Positions 61,123 to 64,000 of a stretch of 64,000 nucleotides of DNA are shown piece by piece. The DNA comes from Candidatus Obscuribacterium magneticum (GTDB lineage Bacteria; Elusimicrobiota; Elusimicrobia; F11): assembly GCA_020523905.1 (NCBI GenBank), contig JAJAPZ010000002.1, positions 1 to 64,000 of the forward strand, given 5' to 3'. Numbering within the stretch: the first letter of the stretch is position 1; each line of letters begins with the position of its first letter. Under the pieces are notes generated by a model. It was not told the origin of the DNA. It ran no database searches and worked only from the letters and a program-made list of their open reading frames with translations. Made by a program: the position numbers and the translations under genes.

Positions 61123-61772
61123 TTTTTTAATCTCGCCGGCGCACCGTAGACAGTGACTTTATTGGGAATATCGTTTACGACGACGGAACCAGCCCCGACA
61201 ACGGCCCCTTCGCCGATGGAAATTCGATCGATGACACTGGATCCGATCCCAATAAATGTCCCCTGACCAATTTTCACTCGACCGGCAATCGAACAGCCCG
61301 GCGCAATGTGAACGAAGGGCCCAACGATGGTTTCATGATCAATGATGGAGCCGGTGTTGATAATCGATCCTTCGCCGATCCTGCCGGCTGAAGTGATGAT
61401 GGCGCCGTCGCAAATCAGGGCCCCCTCTCCAATCATCACGTTTTGTTCAATATGAGCCCCGGGATGGATCAAAGGAGGCATATCGAATCCGACCTGTTTC
61501 AGTTTGGTGAATAATTGGCGACGTTCGTCGTTGTCACCGATCGCCAGGGCCGCCAACCGGACCCCTTTTTTATAGAGCGCCGGGAGGTCCCCAAATTCTC
61601 CGATGACGGGAACCCCCAGTATCTTTTCATTCGCCCTCGGTTCGTTCCGATCCAGTAAACCAACCACTTGATAGTGGCCCATCCTTGAAAGGACGGATAC
61701 AACGACGCGGGAATGGCCTCCCGTGCCGACAATAATGATTTTTCGCTTCGAACGTTTTTTATCGGCAGTCAT
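61119..61772 (-). CDS. neuD: NeuD-type sialic acid O-acetyltransferase-like protein (start corrected to 61772)
   Basis: ATG 61772 makes ATGA with the NeuB stop; the frame runs to 61820 but that start lies in the upstream gene. 217 residues. A Rossmann-like N-terminal domain (KIIIVGTGGHSRVVVSVL near 12-29) and a left-handed beta-helix from about 95 (IGEGALICDGAIIT, IGEGSIINTGSIIDHETIVGPFVHIAPGCSIAGRVKIGQGTFIGIGSSVIDRI) ending VVVNDIPNKVTVYGAPARLK. The architecture matches PglD/NeuD/LegH-like acetyltransferases. The catalytic His of PglD/NeuD is probably the H in HETIVG. Acetyl-CoA dependent acetylation of an amino or hydroxyl group on a nonulosonate or its precursor is proposed. Confidence 0.88.
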   Translation of the reverse strand: MTADKKRSKRKIIIVGTGGHSRVVVSVLSRMGHYQVVGLLDRNEPRANEKILGVPVIGEFGDLPALYKKGVRLAALAIGDNDERRQLFTKLKQVGFDMPPLIHPGAHIEQNVMIGEGALICDGAIITSAGRIGEGSIINTGSIIDHETIVGPFVHIAPGCSIAGRVKIGQGTFIGIGSSVIDRISIGEGAVVGAGSVVVNDIPNKVTVYGAPARLKK

Positions 61773-62821
61773 CTTTTCACCATTTCGTAGGTGACAATCG
61801 TGTCCGGGGGAATGTCGCACAACGCTTCCTTTCCAATTATTTTTTCCATGTGCTGGGGAGAAATCCCCGTGGCGGGTCTTTTAAAAGTCAGCATGGGGAG
61901 GGCGAATCTTGTTCCTCGGGCAATGAATTGCGCTGAAACCAAGCTTCGCTTCATGGCGGCGGCGTTTTTGATCTCTATTGGAGAAAGCATTTTATCCCGG
62001 TTCCCTAAGGCTTTTTCTAGGTCCCTGATTTGCTGGACAAGTTGGCTCAGCTCTTTCGGTTCGATTGAAGAGGAATGATCCGGTCCGGGCATGTGACGGT
62101 CAAGGGTAAAGTGTTTTTCTATAACGCTGGCTCCCAGAGCGACGGCGCCCAAGATGGCCAGAGAACCAACCGTGTGGTCTGAATAACCAACGGGGACGTG
62201 AAATTCGTTTTTTAACGTTTCTATCACCCGAAGGTGGGCGTCTTCGAGTTGAGAAGGATAATTGGTGGTGCATTGAAGCAGGATGAATTCCTCGTTACCC
62301 CCCTGGCGAACGGCCTGAACGGCACCCCTCACATCTTCGAGGGTCGACATGCCGGTGGATATAATCATCGGTTTCCCTTTGCGGGCCATGTACGTCAAAA
62401 AGGGCCATTCCGTTAGCTGTCCCGAAGCCACTTTAAAGGCTTCCACCCCAAGTTCGTCCAAAAGATCGATGTCATGGAAACTATAAGGGGTGGATAAAAA
62501 TTGAATCTCCATGGCCTTGCAATGACGAATGAGCTTGCTAAAGGCCTCTTTCGGCAATTCCAATTTTTTCAGCATGTTTAATTGCGATACGGTGGGGTCT
62601 GTGGAGCGAAGTTGATAGTTTGCCTTGGGCGCTCCGTGCGTTACAATCTCCTCGGCCTTGAAGGTTTGAAATTTGACGCAATCAGCGCCCGCTCTCTTGG
62701 CTTCTTCAACCAATCGTTTGGCCAAGGCGAGGTCTCCATTATGATTCACCCCGGCTTCGGCGATGATGAAAATGGGATCGTCAGCCGATAATTGACGCTT
62801 GCCGATCTTGACAGGTCGCAT
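61769..62821 (-). CDS. neuB: Nonulosonic acid synthase (NeuB/LegI/PseI family)
   Basis: 350 residues. Condenses phosphoenolpyruvate with an N-acetyl hexosamine derivative. FIIAEAGVNHNGDLALAKRL at 18-37, VKFQTFKAEEI at 49-59, STPYSFHDIDLLDELGVEAFKVASGQL near 105, YSDHTVGS near 227, EKHFTLDRHMPGPDHSSSIEP near 250-270, then the SAF antifreeze-like domain from about 290 (KRSLVSAQFIARGTRF). All core motifs are present. The start at 62821 is supported by AGGAG 7 bases upstream, even though it overlaps the upstream gene by 41 bases. NeuB, LegI and PseI cannot be separated reliably here; the His-Met-Pro-Gly-Pro-Asp-His element is common to the family. Confidence 0.95.
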   Translation of the reverse strand: MRPVKIGKRQLSADDPIFIIAEAGVNHNGDLALAKRLVEEAKRAGADCVKFQTFKAEEIVTHGAPKANYQLRSTDPTVSQLNMLKKLELPKEAFSKLIRHCKAMEIQFLSTPYSFHDIDLLDELGVEAFKVASGQLTEWPFLTYMARKGKPMIISTGMSTLEDVRGAVQAVRQGGNEEFILLQCTTNYPSQLEDAHLRVIETLKNEFHVPVGYSDHTVGSLAILGAVALGASVIEKHFTLDRHMPGPDHSSSIEPKELSQLVQQIRDLEKALGNRDKMLSPIEIKNAAAMKRSLVSAQFIARGTRFALPMLTFKRPATGISPQHMEKIIGKEALCDIPPDTIVTYEMVKR

Positions 62822-63767
62822 CCTTCAACTCCTCTTTTGGCTTTTGATCTCGTGCCCCATTTATCACGGCTTTATCAAAAATAGGGAAGACCTCATGTAG
62901 CAAAGACTTGGGATTATAAATCTCGACGGAAACTCCCCTTTCGTCTAAAAATGGCTTGATGAATCGAAAGTATTCGATCGTCCATTTGATTCCCGGATAA
63001 ATATCGTCAACAGATATGTCTTTCTCTTCACACTCCCGTCTTGTTCGGTCATAAGGGAGCCAAAAATACCGCTGGTCATACAAATCAACGCCCACCAGAA
63101 CCATTTTCTTGTAACCCATACAGCAGCCGAAATTCACACATTCCGCCAAGGTACAGGGACCGTGAGTCAGGCCATCCGACATTCTCTCCGACGGGTTCTG
63201 AAGTTTCCCGCGGCCAATGGAAAAGTAGGGGAAGATTTTTGAGCCGGGCGGGAGGAGATGAAATCCGGCGAAGAATTGAGAGGACACAGCCCTCCATTCC
63301 TTTTGGAGAAGGTATACCGTATTCTTATAAAAAGGCCTTTTAAAAAGATTCCCGTACCTTTTGAACTTCCTGTAAAAAGCGAACGGATTTCTGAATTCAT
63401 GAATGAATGTGATAATTTCCCGTACAAGGTAGTAATCGCACCGGACAAAATTTTGATAATTAAACCAATTGAAGCCCAACGTATCATGTTTCTCGAAAAA
63501 GGCCCATTCATTCGGCTCAATATCATTAAGGGAGTAACCGCAACCAAAAATAAAGAGGACGTCGCTTTTTCTGGTTTTTATCAGTTCCTCTTCAGACAAC
63601 CAGCGATAAACGCTCTGGCTCTTCTTTAAAAGGTTGCGTGCCTTCCATCGGAGGAAGAGGAGTTCGGGATATTGGGCAATCGCCTGACCCCGGGAGGATA
63701 GTAATTTCAACCATTTCCTCCGGTCAAAGACTTTCATTGATAAAAAAGCGTTCAGTAATCGAGTCAT
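62781..63767 (-). CDS. GT42 sialyltransferase-like/DUF115-like protein
   Basis: 328 residues. LFIFGCGYSLNDIEPNEWAF near 71-90 resembles the G-G-P-S-L-x-x-I start of Cst-II-type sialyltransferases and DUF115 proteins. HDTLGFNWF at 94-102 lines up with the N-F-Y/W-F segment after it, and MGYKKMVLVGVDLYDQRYFWLP near 217-238 with the GYKE-YLSGIDFY region of Cst-II. VEIYNPKSLL near 288 matches the -YCL-PNSLL end. Match is by eye and partial, but all elements are in order. It overlaps the NeuB gene by 41 bases, which makes transfer of the nonulosonate product a plausible role. An uncharacterised DUF115-type transferase is the alternative. N-terminal ~50 residues are basic and may contact membrane. 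Confidence 0.68.
   Translation of the reverse strand: MTRLLNAFLSMKVFDRRKWLKLLSSRGQAIAQYPELLFLRWKARNLLKKSQSVYRWLSEEELIKTRKSDVLFIFGCGYSLNDIEPNEWAFFEKHDTLGFNWFNYQNFVRCDYYLVREIITFIHEFRNPFAFYRKFKRYGNLFKRPFYKNTVYLLQKEWRAVSSQFFAGFHLLPPGSKIFPYFSIGRGKLQNPSERMSDGLTHGPCTLAECVNFGCCMGYKKMVLVGVDLYDQRYFWLPYDRTRRECEEKDISVDDIYPGIKWTIEYFRFIKPFLDERGVSVEIYNPKSLLHEVFPIFDKAVINGARDQKPKEELKDATCQDRQASIIG
62829..62833 (-). promoter_or_regulatory. Strong Shine-Dalgarno of the NeuB-type gene
   Basis: Coding-strand AGGAG with seven bases to the ATG at 62821, inside the 3' end of the GT42-like gene. This fixes the start in spite of a 41-base gene overlap. Confidence 0.65.
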
Positions 63768-63783
63768 AATAAAATGTGGAAAC

Positions 63784-64000
63784 CTATGATGTCAGTACGG
63801 GAGACAGCGGCGACGGATGTAAATCCCTGTATTTTTCCTTATAAGCGGTATAGTCTCTTCCCCATTGAATGCCGGTTTTGGCCACTCGTGCCGGATTTCC
63901 GACGATCAACAGATTTTCGCCAAAGGCTTGTTTCACCAAACCGTACGCACCGACCATCGAATTGGCTCCAATGGATCCGCCCGATAGCACACATGATCCC
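63784..64000 (-). CDS. Hexapeptide-repeat acyltransferase, C-terminal fragment (runs off window)
   Basis: The reading frame is open through base 64000. It encodes GSCVLSGGSIGANSMVGAYGLVKQAF then GNPARVAKTGIQWGRDYTAYKEKYRD, with a ragged Pro/Ser-rich tail. Left-handed beta-helix turns (SIGANS, MVGAYG) followed by VGNPAR are typical of O- or N-acyltransferase ends, where VGNPA is a CoA-contact element. The start is outside the window, and the GTG at 63990 is not a true start. It stands 16 bases before the GT42-like gene, so it belongs to the same block. Substrate unknown. Confidence 0.82.
   Translation of the reverse strand, partial: GSCVLSGGSIGANSMVGAYGLVKQAFGENLLIVGNPARVAKTGIQWGRDYTAYKEKYRDLHPSPLSPVLTS

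Overview
This window is almost entirely one very long minus-strand block of surface-polysaccharide genes, read from 64000 down to 1. The host is a Gram-negative bacterium: there are heptosyltransferase-type GT9 enzymes, a KdsD/KpsF-type arabinose-5-phosphate isomerase (Kdo route), undecaprenyl-phosphate priming and WecG/TagA-type transferases, two Wzx-type flippases and two O-antigen ligase/polymerase-type proteins. Base composition looks close to 50% GC by eye. The gene mixture resembles environmental or candidate-phylum Gram-negatives, but no rRNA or other marker is present, so I do not assign a phylum. No rRNA, tRNA or CRISPR array was seen. All genes I accept lie on the minus strand. Gaps are usually a few bases, and 17 junctions are 4-base start/stop overlaps (ATGA or GTGA), so most of the block is probably translated as coupled units. 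I saw no convincing promoter or intrinsic terminator.

Layout in transcription order, high to low coordinates. (A) 63990-54600, a nonulosonic-acid (sialic/legionaminic-type) module. It holds a partial hexapeptide acyltransferase, a GT42-sialyltransferase-like protein, a NeuB/LegI-type synthase, a NeuD-type acetyltransferase, a TIM-barrel isomerase-like enzyme, a CBS-aminotransferase fusion, a Gfo/Idh oxidoreductase, a second DegT aminotransferase, a NeuA-type CMP transferase and a GT. (B) 54600-45260, a flippase followed by an unusual group: a GT-A-like unknown, a GlpX-type FBPase-like phosphatase, an AsnB-type amidotransferase, a phosphofructokinase-like protein, a GT, a glucuronate-isomerase-like amidohydrolase and a nucleotidyltransferase. 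I consider this the best candidate for an undescribed sugar pathway. (C) 45241-32887, a diacetamido-hexuronate module: a fused WbpB-WbpD-like protein, a WbpE-like aminotransferase, an MBOAT O-acyltransferase with an SGNH partner gene broken by an IS5-family element, a WbpI-like 2-epimerase, a methyltransferase, a second AsnB and two SDR epimerases. (D) 32883-18648, a methyltransferase-GT2 fusion, its free-standing paralogue, a GT-C-like membrane protein, GTs, an O-antigen ligase/polymerase with a Pro-rich insert, a WbpA-type UDP-GlcNAc 6-dehydrogenase, a UDP-GlcA 4-epimerase, and Gmd and Fcl for GDP-L-fucose. (E) 18639-3824, a WecG/TagA transferase, KdsD, PdxA, a Wzy/ligase, methyltransferases, a second flippase, a GT9/GT4/GT9/GT4 array, the priming glycosylphosphotransferase and an epimerase. 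(F) 3827-1, an NDP-sugar pyrophosphorylase, a phosphomannomutase, metK and the first codons of ahcY.

Working together, region F supplies hexose-1-phosphates and NDP-sugars. SAM synthesis and SAH removal (MetK, AhcY) would serve the several methyltransferases of the block. WbpA, WbpB, WbpE, WbpD and WbpI homologues together form a complete route to UDP-ManNAc(3NAc)A-type sugars, which the two epimerases and the AsnB enzymes could epimerise and amidate. Gmd/Fcl give GDP-L-fucose, and the 55.7-62.8 kb genes give a CMP-nonulosonate. Two flippases and two Wzy/ligase proteins suggest more than one glycan, or an alternative assembly branch. O-acetylation by the MBOAT/SGNH pair is probably impaired by the IS insertion.
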